This document shows positions 17,135 to 25,497 of a stretch of DNA of 64,000 bases, one piece after another (the first letter of the stretch is position 1; each line of letters starts with the position of its first letter). The notes beneath the pieces were generated by a model that saw only the letters and a program-made list of their open reading frames with translations, had not been told where the DNA came from and did no database searches. Location: the NCBI GenBank assembly GCA_027317945.1, contig DAHVQB010000009.1, forward strand, positions 21,713-85,712, written 5' to 3'. Position numbers and translations under genes: made by a program. Source of the DNA: Microcaldota archaeon (GTDB taxonomy: Archaea > Micrarchaeota > Micrarchaeia > Micrarchaeales > Micrarchaeaceae).

Positions 17135-17809
17135 TCAGACCTTTGGTATCGCATAGCCTCCTTTGTTCTTGACTTCCTTGTTTTTATCAACATGTTGGAC
17201 ATCTGGACGCGATTGCGAATGTTGTTCGGGTGCTTTTTCCACCGGATTTGGCTGCACTGCTGGACCTACAGGGGCGGCAGCATGCACCTGGGGCGCAGGG
17301 GTCGAAGCCTTGGTGTTTTGAGGGGCCTGCATAGCGGTACTCTGAGCGATTGGTGCTTCTATCGGTGGTGCTTCAGGGGCCATGCTTTCCCATGCCTGTG
17401 TCTGGAACTTCCTGCGTCTTGGCCTGTACATGAACGCATTCCCCCACTGATCCTTGGATTTCATGCGTGTTGGCCTTATCTTAGTGAATCGCGTCAATCC
17501 AAAAGCATCTTTATCCGGCTCATCTGTCATCATGGGCCCTTGTTTTGGGTAATAGTCAGGCTCCGCCTGGGTTTCTATTATATCTATGCACGAAACGGGG
17601 CACTCTTCGGGGCATATCTGGCAGCCTATGCACTTATTTACTTGAATAGGATACTCAGTCATATCGCTGCTAAGGTCTGCTTTGCCCTCATCGTCTTCCA
17701 CATTATTGTGCCTTGGCCTTGTGAAGTCAAGCGCATTGACAGGGCACGAGTCACCACATATGCCACATTGTATGCATAGCTCCTTATCAAATGTGAATTT
17801 GAAGGACAT
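17135..17809 (-). CDS. 2[4Fe-4S] ferredoxin with long Pro/Ala-rich C-terminal tail
   Basis: 224 residues. The N-terminal half has two cluster motifs, 'CIQCGICGDSCPVNAL' (~12-27) and 'CIGCQICPEECPVSCID' (~60-76), separated by an acidic linker. This fits an electron-carrying dicluster ferredoxin. A basic region with 'RPRRRKFQTQAW' follows (~130-140), then an ~80-residue low-complexity tail of Ala, Pro, Gln and Val that is unusual for a ferredoxin. The gene is last in a three-gene operon behind two paralogous membrane proteins, with 11 bp to the upstream one, which also has a Pro/Ala-rich tail. I infer that the ferredoxin is recruited to that membrane complex; its redox partner is unknown. Confidence 0.85.
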   Translation of the reverse strand: MSFKFTFDKELCIQCGICGDSCPVNALDFTRPRHNNVEDDEGKADLSSDMTEYPIQVNKCIGCQICPEECPVSCIDIIETQAEPDYYPKQGPMMTDEPDKDAFGLTRFTKIRPTRMKSKDQWGNAFMYRPRRRKFQTQAWESMAPEAPPIEAPIAQSTAMQAPQNTKASTPAPQVHAAAPVGPAVQPNPVEKAPEQHSQSRPDVQHVDKNKEVKNKGGYAIPKV

Positions 17810-17820
17810 CGAGCATCATC

Positions 17821-18660
17821 TTACATCGCAGGTGGTTTTGGCGCAGCGCTTCCTATCGTAGGCGAAGCGGCAGCGTGTTCAGCGGGCTGCGGTGCAGTAG
17901 CGGATGGCATCGCAGCTACCTTTGGTGTGGGGTTCGGCACGGTCTTCGGCTTTGCCCCGGTGGGGTTGAACGACCATTTTATGGCGTATAAGCCCGCTAT
18001 AACGAGCAATGCAAATGTTACGTAGAACGAATATATCTCGAGCGCTGGGTTGCTTACGGAGCTGAAGTAGGTATAGAAGAAGCCCCACGGGTTGCTTGTG
18101 CTCATCGATACTGTGCCCGGCAGGGTTGACAACTGCACTGCACTTTCGGTAACCGCTATTGTGCCTATCATGTACAGCGCAGTTCCTGCAGCAAGCAGTG
18201 TTGTAACAAGCGTGTCATAGTGGCCATTTTCGTCCGTTTCCTTAACTAGTATGAGTACCAGTGCGAATGCATACAAGTCTATGCCAAGCGGCATGAATGG
18301 TACTGCTACCGGGTATACGAGCGCCGCGGACGGCAGGAACAACACGAATCCCAAGAACAGCACAAGGAACACAGTCAGGTCTCTCAAAAGTATGTATATG
18401 AGCCACCACAGATCTGCAGTAAGGCGAAGTGTGAATTTCTTAAGTATCCTGAGGAAGTAACCCCTTGCCAGCTGCAATGATATGGCCAGTACCATAAGTA
18501 GTAATATGACTACGGTTAGCGTTTCTTCAACGAAAACCGCCAAGCCTGCATCTATTGCTTTTGGTGCTATTATGGCAGCCGTGCTGTTGGTCAAGTTGTA
18601 TATATGCGTAAGATTGGCCTGAGCCGCCTGCAACATCATCGGTAATAGTTCTAGCATCAT
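17821..18660 (-). CDS. Polytopic membrane protein of ferredoxin cassette, paralogue B
   Basis: 279 residues with about six or seven hydrophobic helices. Conserved with the gene at 18671-19411 are 'QLARGYFLRILKKFTLRL' (~55-72), 'WWLIYILLRD' and 'MPLGIDLYAFALVLILVK'. The last ~50 residues are rich in Pro, Ala, Thr and Ser, resembling the tail of the ferredoxin encoded next. There are few His residues and no Cys clusters, so it is unlikely to be a classical cytochrome b. Function is unknown. Order and spacing (10-11 bp) imply an operon of membrane A, membrane B, ferredoxin. Confidence 0.75.
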   Translation of the reverse strand: MMLELLPMMLQAAQANLTHIYNLTNSTAAIIAPKAIDAGLAVFVEETLTVVILLLMVLAISLQLARGYFLRILKKFTLRLTADLWWLIYILLRDLTVFLVLFLGFVLFLPSAALVYPVAVPFMPLGIDLYAFALVLILVKETDENGHYDTLVTTLLAAGTALYMIGTIAVTESAVQLSTLPGTVSMSTSNPWGFFYTYFSSVSNPALEIYSFYVTFALLVIAGLYAIKWSFNPTGAKPKTVPNPTPKVAAMPSATAPQPAEHAAASPTIGSAAPKPPAM

Positions 18661-18670
18661 TACACCTTCA

Positions 18671-19411
18671 CTACTTCATTTTGGGCTGCACTGCGCTTGC
18701 TGGGCCGGAACTTTTCTTCTTGCCTAGCAAGCCCATTATAGAGCTCATCGGAGTAAGGCCCCACTGGTCATACGACCATTTGACTGCCCTGCCTCCCGCA
18801 GCTGCCAATATTATGAGCGTTATATAGAATGAATATATGGCTATGGTCGGTGAGTTCAGCGAATCAAAGTATGTATACATGAAGCCCCAGAAGTTGCTTG
18901 GGCTTGTGGATACAGTAGGCACGCTGATGCCCGTTATCTGCGCTGGATTATACGTTACGAATATGGTCCCGAAGAGAATCAACGCAGTGCCTATAGCTAT
19001 GAAAACCGTAAGGAGCGCGTTTGCTTTTGCGTCCTCGTGCGTGTCCTTGAGCAACAGAAGCACTAGGGCGAACGTGAAGAAGTCTATACCCAGCGGCTGG
19101 AATGGCATCGCCACGGCATAATCCTGGAATGTGCCTGGCCAGAATAATGTTATGCCAAGGAATAGCACAAGGAATATGCCGGCGTCTCTTAGCAGGATGG
19201 CTACTAGCCACCATACGTCTGCGGCCAACCTCAATGTGAACTTCCTAAGTATCCTGAGGAAGTAACCCCTTGCCAGCTGCATAGACAGTGCCAATATCGC
19301 CAAAAGCGATATCAGCAGCGTTATTATCTGCTCTACAAGTACCGAGCCAGCAGACACCCAGTTAGTAGCTGGTGTAGACAGCTGGAAAATCAATCCAAAG
19401 TCAGATAACAC
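18671..19411 (-). CDS. Polytopic membrane protein of ferredoxin cassette, paralogue A
   Basis: 246 residues, six or seven predicted helices. It shares the 'QLARGYFLRILRKFTLRL' helix, 'WWLVAILLRD' and 'FQPLGIDFFTFALVLLLLK' with the adjacent paralogue, and 36 bp are identical between the two genes. The C-terminus is short and basic with 'GKKKSSGP', without the long tail of B. It is the first gene of the operon. The family was not recognised; a role in membrane-linked redox chemistry is inferred only from the ferredoxin neighbour. Confidence 0.75.
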   Translation of the reverse strand: MLSDFGLIFQLSTPATNWVSAGSVLVEQIITLLISLLAILALSMQLARGYFLRILRKFTLRLAADVWWLVAILLRDAGIFLVLFLGITLFWPGTFQDYAVAMPFQPLGIDFFTFALVLLLLKDTHEDAKANALLTVFIAIGTALILFGTIFVTYNPAQITGISVPTVSTSPSNFWGFMYTYFDSLNSPTIAIYSFYITLIILAAAGGRAVKWSYDQWGLTPMSSIMGLLGKKKSSGPASAVQPKMK

Positions 19412-19461
19412 TAACTCAACCCACAGCTTAGGTGCAGCTTAAAATACTGCATCGAAAAGAC

Positions 19462-19569
19462 CCCACAAGCACTTGTTTGCCAAAAGCACATACTAAAAAA
19501 GTGCATGAAACTTTATGTGGAATCCGTATGCTTATAGATTCCATGAACAAGAAATAAATACCTTGTGGG
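19462..19569 (+). ncRNA. Candidate structured RNA with three-way-junction fold
   Basis: The 275-bp gap 19412-19686 has no convincing gene. Within it, CCCACAA (19462-19468) pairs with TTGTGGG (19563-19569), GCACT (19469-19473) pairs with AGTGC (19500-19504), and TGGAATC (19518-19524) pairs with GATTCCA (19537-19543). This gives a closed three-helix junction of 108 nt. A TATA-like 'ttaaaata' sits about 20-25 bp upstream of the 5' end on the plus strand. Strand and identity are not certain; no C/D, SRP or RNase P hallmark was seen. Confidence 0.35.
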
Positions 19570-19686
19570 ACTATTTGAAACTATAGCTATAGGAGCCATG
19601 GGAAAAGCAAAGCGGATTCGGATATAACCAAAAGCCGCGGATATGCTACCTAATTGTATACTATGTAAATTACCACAGAATACGCG

Positions 19687-20109
19687 TTATCCCAGCTTCA
19701 CAAATGAATCCGTAACCACTAATTTAGTCAGCTTGCTGCCGTCATACATGCTTATGCCGCTGACCACGAAAAGCCGCGCGCTTTTCTTCTGGAATAGCAA
19801 TGGCAAGAGCCTCTGCACCATACTGCTATCATAAAGGTCAGACACCTCCGCAGGGCTTTCAAGCAAGCCATTATTGCCCTTGATGTATACTACGTTCGCC
19901 TTCTTTGACCCGATGTCATATCCAACCGCTGCGATTCCAGGCTGGAGTTGTATCCCGTATAAAGTTATCTGCGATACCGCACTTCCCGGTGAATCAAAAG
20001 ATGCGCGTATAGTGTTCATGGATGATATAAGTTTTGTCTGTTCGCTGTTGTCAAGCTCTACTTCGTACACATTAACATCAAATTCCGTAAACTTTGAAAC
20101 GCTAGGCAT
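19687..20109 (-). CDS. Hypothetical protein, 140 aa
   Basis: The protein has no signal peptide, membrane helix or Cys motif. It appears to be an alpha/beta domain with 'AVSQITLYGIQLQPGIAAVGYD' (in parts) and a C-terminal strand-rich region 'ARLFVVSGISMYDG'. ATG at 20107-20109 with 'ggtgat' upstream. It stands alone between a structured intergenic region and the divergent Alba gene. No family was recognised. Confidence 0.6.
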   Translation of the reverse strand: MPSVSKFTEFDVNVYEVELDNSEQTKLISSMNTIRASFDSPGSAVSQITLYGIQLQPGIAAVGYDIGSKKANVVYIKGNNGLLESPAEVSDLYDSSMVQRLLPLLFQKKSARLFVVSGISMYDGSKLTKLVVTDSFVKLG

Positions 20110-20234
20110 CTGATCACCAAACCGACTTAACCTTTAATCCATCAAAACTTAAACTTTTCTTCCAAATACTTTTCCTTTAATGATTCGAATTATTACACGG
20201 TTATGAGACAACATCAATAACGCAAACAAATCGG

Positions 20235-20244
20235 AAAAGTTTTT
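20235..20244 (+). promoter_or_regulatory. Probable TATA box of the tandem-Alba gene
   Basis: 'agtttttaaa' lies about 85 bp before the ATG. A start about 25 bp downstream would give a leader of roughly 60 nt. Confidence 0.4.
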
Positions 20245-20323
20245 AAAGTAGTATTACATAATTATCCTCTCGCAACTCGTCAGTAAAATTTGCGTTGTTG
20301 CAGGCAAACAAAACAGTGATATC

Positions 20324-20944
20324 ATGGAAGAAGAGCAATTCAATGGCGAAAGGAAGATGGAGAACATCGTGTACATAGGCAGGAAGCCTACTATGAATTA
20401 TGTCTTGGCAGTGGTTACGCAGTTCAATAGCGGAATGCAGGAAGTAACAATAAAGGCCAGAGGCAATGCAATAGCAAGGGCCGTGGACGTTGCAGAAATA
20501 GTAAAAAACAGGTTCATGCCTGATTTGAACGGGCCAACGAATCAAAACATAAAAATAGGCTCGGAGGAATTGCTGAATGAGGACGGCACGAAGTCAAAGG
20601 TAAGTTTCATACAGATAGCTGCAAATTCCGTTTCCCAAGATGCCGTGGACGCTGAGGCTTCGGCACCCACAGACAACATAATATACATCGGCAAAAAGCC
20701 AACCATGAACTATGTTCTTGCAGTGGTCACCCAGATGAACAATGGGAAGCCGTTTGTGGCAGTCAAGGCTCGCGGCAACGCGATAGCAAAGGCGGTTGAC
20801 GTTGTAGAAATAACGCGCAATAGGTTCATAAAAGAGATAAAGGATCCGAGCAGCGATGGTTTAACTATAACATCCGAGGAAGTGCAAAACGAGGACGGTA
20901 CGAATTCGAAAGTTAGCTCAATACAGATAACGCTGAAAAAGTAA
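20324..20944 (+). CDS. Tandem-Alba chromatin/RNA-binding protein
   Basis: 206 residues with two Alba domains in one chain. Domain 1 spans about residues 12-100 and domain 2 about 118-205. Each contains the Alba signature: '[17 protein letters not shown]' and '[17 protein letters not shown]', followed by '[14 protein letters not shown]' and '[14 protein letters not shown]'. Alba normally is a ~90-residue protein that binds DNA or RNA as a dimer, so this chain would be a covalent pseudo-dimer. The linker is short and acidic. A promoter-like box lies upstream. Confidence 0.93.
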   Translation: MEEEQFNGERKMENIVYIGRKPTMNYVLAVVTQFNSGMQEVTIKARGNAIARAVDVAEIVKNRFMPDLNGPTNQNIKIGSEELLNEDGTKSKVSFIQIAANSVSQDAVDAEASAPTDNIIYIGKKPTMNYVLAVVTQMNNGKPFVAVKARGNAIAKAVDVVEITRNRFIKEIKDPSSDGLTITSEEVQNEDGTNSKVSSIQITLKK

Positions 20945-21092
20945 GCCAAGCCACGCGGCGACGCATTTCAAAGTGCGAGCGGTTCGTTTGGCTTTGCCTG
21001 CAAAAATTCTTATAAATAAGGTACATATTGTACCTGTATCAGTACTAGCGCTGTACTGCTATAAGCGGTTTGCTTTATAACCGGTTTTGAGA

Positions 21093-22385
21093 ATGCTACG
21101 AACCAATTGGATAAACCAACTCACGAAGGATATGGCGGAGAAAGAAGTCAGCCTATGCGGATGGGTGCACGAAGTACGCGAACTTGGCAAATTGACGTTT
21201 CTACTGCTAAGGGACAGCACCGGCATAGTTCAGGTAACGGCCAAGGCCGGGGTTACAGAGCCAAAAATTATCGAAAGCATGTCACTGCCCAAGGAAAGCG
21301 TCGTCAGGATAACCGGCACGGTAAAGCTCAATTCGCAGGCAAGGGCGGGATTCGAAATAATCCCTACTAAAATAGAAGATCTGAACCCATTGTCAACTCG
21401 CATACCATTCGAAGTCACCGGCAAGGTTCCAGCCGACTTGGATGTCAGGTTAAATTACAGGTACATAGACATAAGGCGCCTGGAAACCGCGGCAGTTTTC
21501 AATATACAGTCTGCAATACTATCTAGCTTCAGGAATACGCTAATCAAGGAAGGCTTCAAAGAGATCAGGACACCATCAATAGTTGCGGAAGCCACAGAGG
21601 GCGGCGCGGAGTTATTCCCAGTGCAATATTTCGAGAATAATGCTTATCTGGCCCAGTCGCCGCAACTCTACAAGCAGCTTGCCATAATAGGGGGCATGGA
21701 CCGCGTTTTCATAATAACCCCGGTATTCAGGGCGGAAAAGTCGAATACGACGGCACACCTGACCGAATCAACTCAGATGGATGTAGAGATGGGCTTCGCA
21801 ACTGCAGACGACGCGGTCTCGCTCTTATCTACAGTGGTAAGCAATATAGTGGCCGACGTGAAGGATAATAATAAAAAAGACCTTGAAACGCTAGGTGTAA
21901 CTGATCTGGATGTCCCGCACGCTAAGGTCATTGCGTATGGCGAGCTGATAAAGGCATTGCAGGCAAAAGGCGACGGCATAAAGATGGGCGATGATATATC
22001 GCGCGAGCACGAGGAAGCGTTATACGAGCTATACGGCGATGCCGTAATAGTGCGCGACTACCCATCCGATATAAGGGCATTCTATTCTATGCCAAAGGCA
22101 GACAATCCTGAACTATCAGAAAGTTACGATTTCATATACAAGGGGCTGGAGATATCTAGCGGTGCGCAGAGAATACACGATCCAGGCATGCTTACCGAAG
22201 CCATAAAGAAGAGGGGCATGGATCCAAAGAATTTCGAGTTTTATATAAACGCTTTCAGGTGCGGTGCGCCTCCGCATGCAGGGTGGAGCATCGGTTTGGA
22301 ACGCATCACAATGAAAATATGTGGCCTTGGCAACATAAGGGAGTCATCCCTATTCCCGCGTGACAGGAAACGTATAGCACCATGA
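21093..22385 (+). CDS. aspS: Aspartyl-tRNA synthetase (archaeal type)
   Basis: 430 residues from ATG 21093; a TTG two codons earlier is possible. N-terminal OB-fold anticodon-binding domain (~1-100, 'VSLCGWVHEVRELGKLTFL'), then the class II catalytic core with motif 1 ('GFKEIRTPSI'), motif 2 ('FRAEKSNTTAHLTE') and motif 3 ('GWSIGLERITMKICGL'), ending 'LFPRDRKRIAP'. Length fits archaeal AspRS without the bacterial insertion. The DHH gene follows directly at the stop codon. A separate AsnRS gene lies at 46024. Confidence 0.94.
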   Translation: MLRTNWINQLTKDMAEKEVSLCGWVHEVRELGKLTFLLLRDSTGIVQVTAKAGVTEPKIIESMSLPKESVVRITGTVKLNSQARAGFEIIPTKIEDLNPLSTRIPFEVTGKVPADLDVRLNYRYIDIRRLETAAVFNIQSAILSSFRNTLIKEGFKEIRTPSIVAEATEGGAELFPVQYFENNAYLAQSPQLYKQLAIIGGMDRVFIITPVFRAEKSNTTAHLTESTQMDVEMGFATADDAVSLLSTVVSNIVADVKDNNKKDLETLGVTDLDVPHAKVIAYGELIKALQAKGDGIKMGDDISREHEEALYELYGDAVIVRDYPSDIRAFYSMPKADNPELSESYDFIYKGLEISSGAQRIHDPGMLTEAIKKRGMDPKNFEFYINAFRCGAPPHAGWSIGLERITMKICGLGNIRESSLFPRDRKRIAP

Positions 22386-23432
22386 GTGGTAGAAATGGTA
22401 GTAGTAAAAATAGGCAAATTACCCGAGATAAAAGGCAACGTGTATGTGATAACGCATAGGAGGGATTTCGATGGCATATCAAGCGCGGCTCAATTGGTAC
22501 GTAGGTACAGTAAGTCAGTGAAGAAAATACACTTCGCTAATTACGATGACATGGCATTCAGGTCAGCGATGGGCGCGCTTATGCATGATAAGCCCAAGAA
22601 TTCTACTATAGTGATAACAGATTTATCCGCCCAGGATTCCAGGATCGAGGCAATAACTGGCATGCTCAAGAGGTTGCGCAGGGCCGGCAATAACGTGGTA
22701 TGGCTAGACCACCATCCATGGAGCTGGAACGCGATGGAGAGCATATCAAAATACGCCGATTTCGTTGTGGCCGGGGAGAACAAGGACCATTGCGCCTCAG
22801 AGCTCGTCTTTATGGAGATATGCAATGGCGATAAGACATGCAGGCGGCTTTCACAACTGGCCCACATAACAGACTTCAATCTCGTCCCGCGCAGCGTGCC
22901 TGAAGATTCCATGCTAAGAAGGATTTCCTCAGTTATAACGTATCTTGACACCGAATCAACCAGCGCATACACCAAGATGCTGCAAGTAACAAAGGAGGTT
23001 GCGGATGGCAAGCTGAACGGCAGGCAGATAAAGCGTGTATATGGGGAATACAAGAATTCCGAGCGCGCGAATATGGGCACTTTGAGGGAGACGATGTGTG
23101 CATTGGCGAGCAAGAAGTTCAAGATAGGAATGGCATTCGCGGATAACCTGCAGACAAATTTCGCAAGCTCCGAAATATCTAAGTTGACGGGCTCCAAAAT
23201 ACAGATATTCGTCACTACAAAAGATGGATCTGCCCATCTGCGCAGCTTTTACGGAGTTGACTGCTCATTGCTTTCCAAGGCGCTCGGCGGAAACGGACAC
23301 CCGCAGGCATCTGGTTTCCAGGCAAGCAAGACTAGGTTCTCAAATTTCAACAAGCAGGGCCGCATGAGGTACGCAGAAATGGTGAGACGTGCAGCTTCGC
23401 GGGTTTACAAGATGAAATTCACGCGGATATGA
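22386..23432 (+). CDS. DHH/DHHA1-family phosphoesterase
   Basis: 348 residues if the GTG at 22386 is used; ATG 22395 is an alternative. Seen: an N-terminal metal-binding motif 'THRRDFDGISSA' (~19-30), the family 'DHH' in 'VWLDHHPWSW' (~105-114), an Asp-containing 'ITDLSAQDS' (~79-87), and the C-terminal DHHA1 signature 'GGNGHPQASGF'. Members hydrolyse phosphodiester bonds in nanoRNA, cyclic dinucleotides or ssDNA. Which substrate applies here cannot be told from sequence. It is coupled to AspRS with no spacer. Confidence 0.88.
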   Translation: MVEMVVVKIGKLPEIKGNVYVITHRRDFDGISSAAQLVRRYSKSVKKIHFANYDDMAFRSAMGALMHDKPKNSTIVITDLSAQDSRIEAITGMLKRLRRAGNNVVWLDHHPWSWNAMESISKYADFVVAGENKDHCASELVFMEICNGDKTCRRLSQLAHITDFNLVPRSVPEDSMLRRISSVITYLDTESTSAYTKMLQVTKEVADGKLNGRQIKRVYGEYKNSERANMGTLRETMCALASKKFKIGMAFADNLQTNFASSEISKLTGSKIQIFVTTKDGSAHLRSFYGVDCSLLSKALGGNGHPQASGFQASKTRFSNFNKQGRMRYAEMVRRAASRVYKMKFTRI

Positions 23433-23467
23433 CACTATTACCTGAATGCGTTCACGTCGACGCAATG

Positions 23468-23476
23468 TTTATAAAA
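23468..23476 (+). promoter_or_regulatory. Probable TATA box of the L1-P0-P1 operon
   Basis: 'tttataaaa' about 65-73 bp before the L1 ATG fits an archaeal TATA box and implies a leader of roughly 40 nt with a good ribosome-binding site (ggaggga) just before ATG. Confidence 0.55.
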
Positions 23477-23540
23477 GTTTACGCCAAATAGTTACTCACT
23501 GCTTTTCCCGCAGTCACTGCATTTTGCAGGAGGGATAAAG

Positions 23541-24173
23541 ATGGAAACGGAAGCATTCAACAAATTCAACACGTTTATCGAAGAGAATAAGGGCAAGAGG
23601 AAGTTCACACAGAGCATAGAGCTTTCTATGAACTTCGCAAACATAGACTTCAACAAACAAGACAACAGGCTCAATCTCGAGATAAAGCTGCCTAATGGGA
23701 GGGGCAAGTCAAGCAGCATAATCGTATTCGCTGATGACAAAACGATGTCCGATAAGGCCGCTCAGAATGGCGCCAAGATAATACAAAGCAAAGAGTTGGC
23801 CACCGTAGCGAGCGACAAGGCCAGGCTGAGCGAGTTGCTCGACTGCGACCTGTTGGCGCAGCCAAACATGATGCCCCAAATCGCCAAAGCGCTTGGACAG
23901 TTCTTGGGTCCGAGGGGCAAGATGCCGAAGCCCGTCATAGGGTCTGACGTGTCAACTCTTATATCCAATGCAGCCAAGTCAATAACGTTAAAGAGCAAGG
24001 GGAAGTACCTGCCGACCATAAATTGCATGGTGGGCAATGAGAAGATGGCGCCGGCAGAACTGGCCGCCAACATAGACGAGGTTCTTGGATCGGTCACAAG
24101 GAAGGTGGGCAAGCAGAACATAAAGTCCGTCTACGTCAAGATGACCATGAGCAAGCCTTTGCGCCTGATATGA
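23541..24173 (+). CDS. rpl1: Ribosomal protein uL1
   Basis: 210 residues, normal archaeal length. Contains the L1 signature region around 'GPRGKMPKPVIG' and a C-terminal 'KSVYVKMTMSKPLRL'. L1 forms the mobile L1 stalk near the E site. It heads the L1-P0-P1 operon. In Methanococcus, L1 is known to autoregulate such an operon by binding its own mRNA, so similar control is possible here. Confidence 0.97.
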   Translation: METEAFNKFNTFIEENKGKRKFTQSIELSMNFANIDFNKQDNRLNLEIKLPNGRGKSSSIIVFADDKTMSDKAAQNGAKIIQSKELATVASDKARLSELLDCDLLAQPNMMPQIAKALGQFLGPRGKMPKPVIGSDVSTLISNAAKSITLKSKGKYLPTINCMVGNEKMAPAELAANIDEVLGSVTRKVGKQNIKSVYVKMTMSKPLRLI

Positions 24174-24183
24174 GTGTGATATA

Positions 24184-25017
24184 ATGCTTACAAAAGAACA
24201 GAAGATAAAGTTCGTGGAAGAGCACACAAAGCTGCTCGACAAGTACTCTGTCGTAGGTATAGTCCCATTGAGCAACATACCTGACAGGCTGCTCCAAAAG
24301 TCCAAGAACCAGATGAGATCTGATGTCAAGTTCATACTCGGCAGACGGACTCTGCTCACTAAGATACTTGAGAGTAAGAAGGAGCTTAAGCCGTTGATTC
24401 AGGAGATGAGCGCAACAAGCGCAATAATACTAAGCAACGGAGACCCATTCGAAATATATAACAATTTCAAGGCAAACACCCTGAAACTTGCCGCAAAGCC
24501 AAACCAGATAGCTAGCGATGACATAGAGATAAAGAGCGGCGAAACATCCATACAGCCCGGGCAGGCGGTAACAGAGCTGAAACAGGCAGGCATAGATGTA
24601 AAGATAGACAAGGGCAAGGTAGTCATATCGAAGGACAAGGTGCTGGTTGCCAAGGGGGCGGTGATAGCAACTAACGTGGCCAAGGCTCTCAGGACGCTGG
24701 GAGTGATGCCATTTACCGCATACATACTGCCTTCCGTGATAACTGATAAGAAGCTGATGTTCAAGCGCGAGGTGCTTTCCATAGACGCGGCCTCAAGCCT
24801 CCAGGACTTGATGCAGGGATTCAACAAGGCGCTGGCGCTCAGCTTGTCATCAAAGATAATAAATAAATATACGATAAGCCACTTCATATCCGAGGCATAC
24901 ACTCAGGCCGAATACTTGGGTATCACAAGCAAGGTGTACGACACTGGGATAGCCGACAAGCTTATAGCCAACGCTGCATCCCACGCCGCCGCACTTGACG
25001 GTGCCGTGCAAAAGTGA
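24184..25017 (+). CDS. rplP0: Ribosomal stalk protein P0 (uL10), lacking the acidic C-terminal tail
   Basis: 277 residues. The N-terminal rRNA-binding domain and the central domain are recognisable ('VGIVPLSNIPDRLLQKSKNQ', 'GAVIATNVAKALRTLGVMP'). The C-terminal helices that dock P1 dimers appear at least partly present. The protein ends 'AASHAAALDGAVQK' and has neither the Ala/Glu/Lys-rich hinge nor the terminal 'GLxxLFG' motif that archaeal P0 usually shares with P1. P1, encoded 40 bp downstream, has both. Archaeal P0 proteins are often 300-340 residues, so this one is short. The reading frame is clean up to its stop codon. Confidence 0.93.
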   Translation: MLTKEQKIKFVEEHTKLLDKYSVVGIVPLSNIPDRLLQKSKNQMRSDVKFILGRRTLLTKILESKKELKPLIQEMSATSAIILSNGDPFEIYNNFKANTLKLAAKPNQIASDDIEIKSGETSIQPGQAVTELKQAGIDVKIDKGKVVISKDKVLVAKGAVIATNVAKALRTLGVMPFTAYILPSVITDKKLMFKREVLSIDAASSLQDLMQGFNKALALSLSSKIINKYTISHFISEAYTQAEYLGITSKVYDTGIADKLIANAASHAAALDGAVQK

Positions 25018-25057
25018 ATTGAAAAAATAATCATGCTAAAGTAAAAAGGTGAAATGT

Positions 25058-25360
25058 ATGGAATATGTCTACGCTGCATTGCTTCTCGATGCGGCAGGAA
25101 AGGAAATCAACGAACAGAACGTCATAGACGTAGTAAAAGCGGCAGGATTCTCGCCTGATGAGGCCAGGGCAAAAGCTGTTGTTTCGTCCCTAAAGGGCGT
25201 CAACATAAAAGACGTCATAAAGAACGCACAGGCAGCGCAGGTCCAGGCCACAGCGGCGCCAGCCCAAGCTCAGGGAGCTCAGCCTAAGAAGGAAGAAAAG
25301 AAGGAGGAGAAGAAGAGCGAAGAGGAGGCTGCAGGAGGTTTGGCAGGTCTGTTTGGCTAA
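25058..25360 (+). CDS. rpl12: Ribosomal stalk protein P1 (archaeal L12)
   Basis: 100 residues starting '[10 protein letters not shown]', the typical archaeal P1 start. I chose ATG 25058 over an in-frame GTG at 25049, which is part of the ribosome-binding site (aaggtga). N-terminal dimerisation helices, an Ala/Gln hinge, a Lys/Glu-rich segment, and the terminal 'GGLAGLFG' motif that recruits elongation factors are all present. Third gene of the L1-P0-P1 operon. Confidence 0.96.
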   Translation: MEYVYAALLLDAAGKEINEQNVIDVVKAAGFSPDEARAKAVVSSLKGVNIKDVIKNAQAAQVQATAAPAQAQGAQPKKEEKKEEKKSEEEAAGGLAGLFG

Positions 25361-25372
25361 TGATACAAAAAT

Positions 25373-25407
25373 GGCTGCCGATTTGGATTATTAAGTTGTC
25401 GGCAGCC
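25373..25407 (+). terminator. Strong hairpin downstream of P1
   Basis: GGCTGCCGA (25373-25381) and TCGGCAGCC (25399-25407) form a perfect 9-bp stem with a 17-nt loop, 12 bp after the P1 stop. No T-run follows, so it may be a 3'-end stabiliser or processing site, not an intrinsic terminator. Confidence 0.5.
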
Positions 25408-25497
25408 GTGCCACAGTTCGTGTATGTGTCGTAATGCGTAAAATAGCAAACAATAAATAGGTTAATACAAATTTGTACTATAAATTGAGTTGATTTG

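Noticed and set aside
17076-17156. 26-codon frame behind the GGGAGG-ATG of copy A
   Set aside because: It ends antisense inside the ferredoxin gene and has no recognisable features. Kept only as part of the repeat observation.
17039-17779. 246-codon plus-strand frame starting in repeat copy A
   Set aside because: It runs antisense to the ferredoxin with clear cluster motifs, and its Cys/Trp/His-rich translation has no protein-like features.
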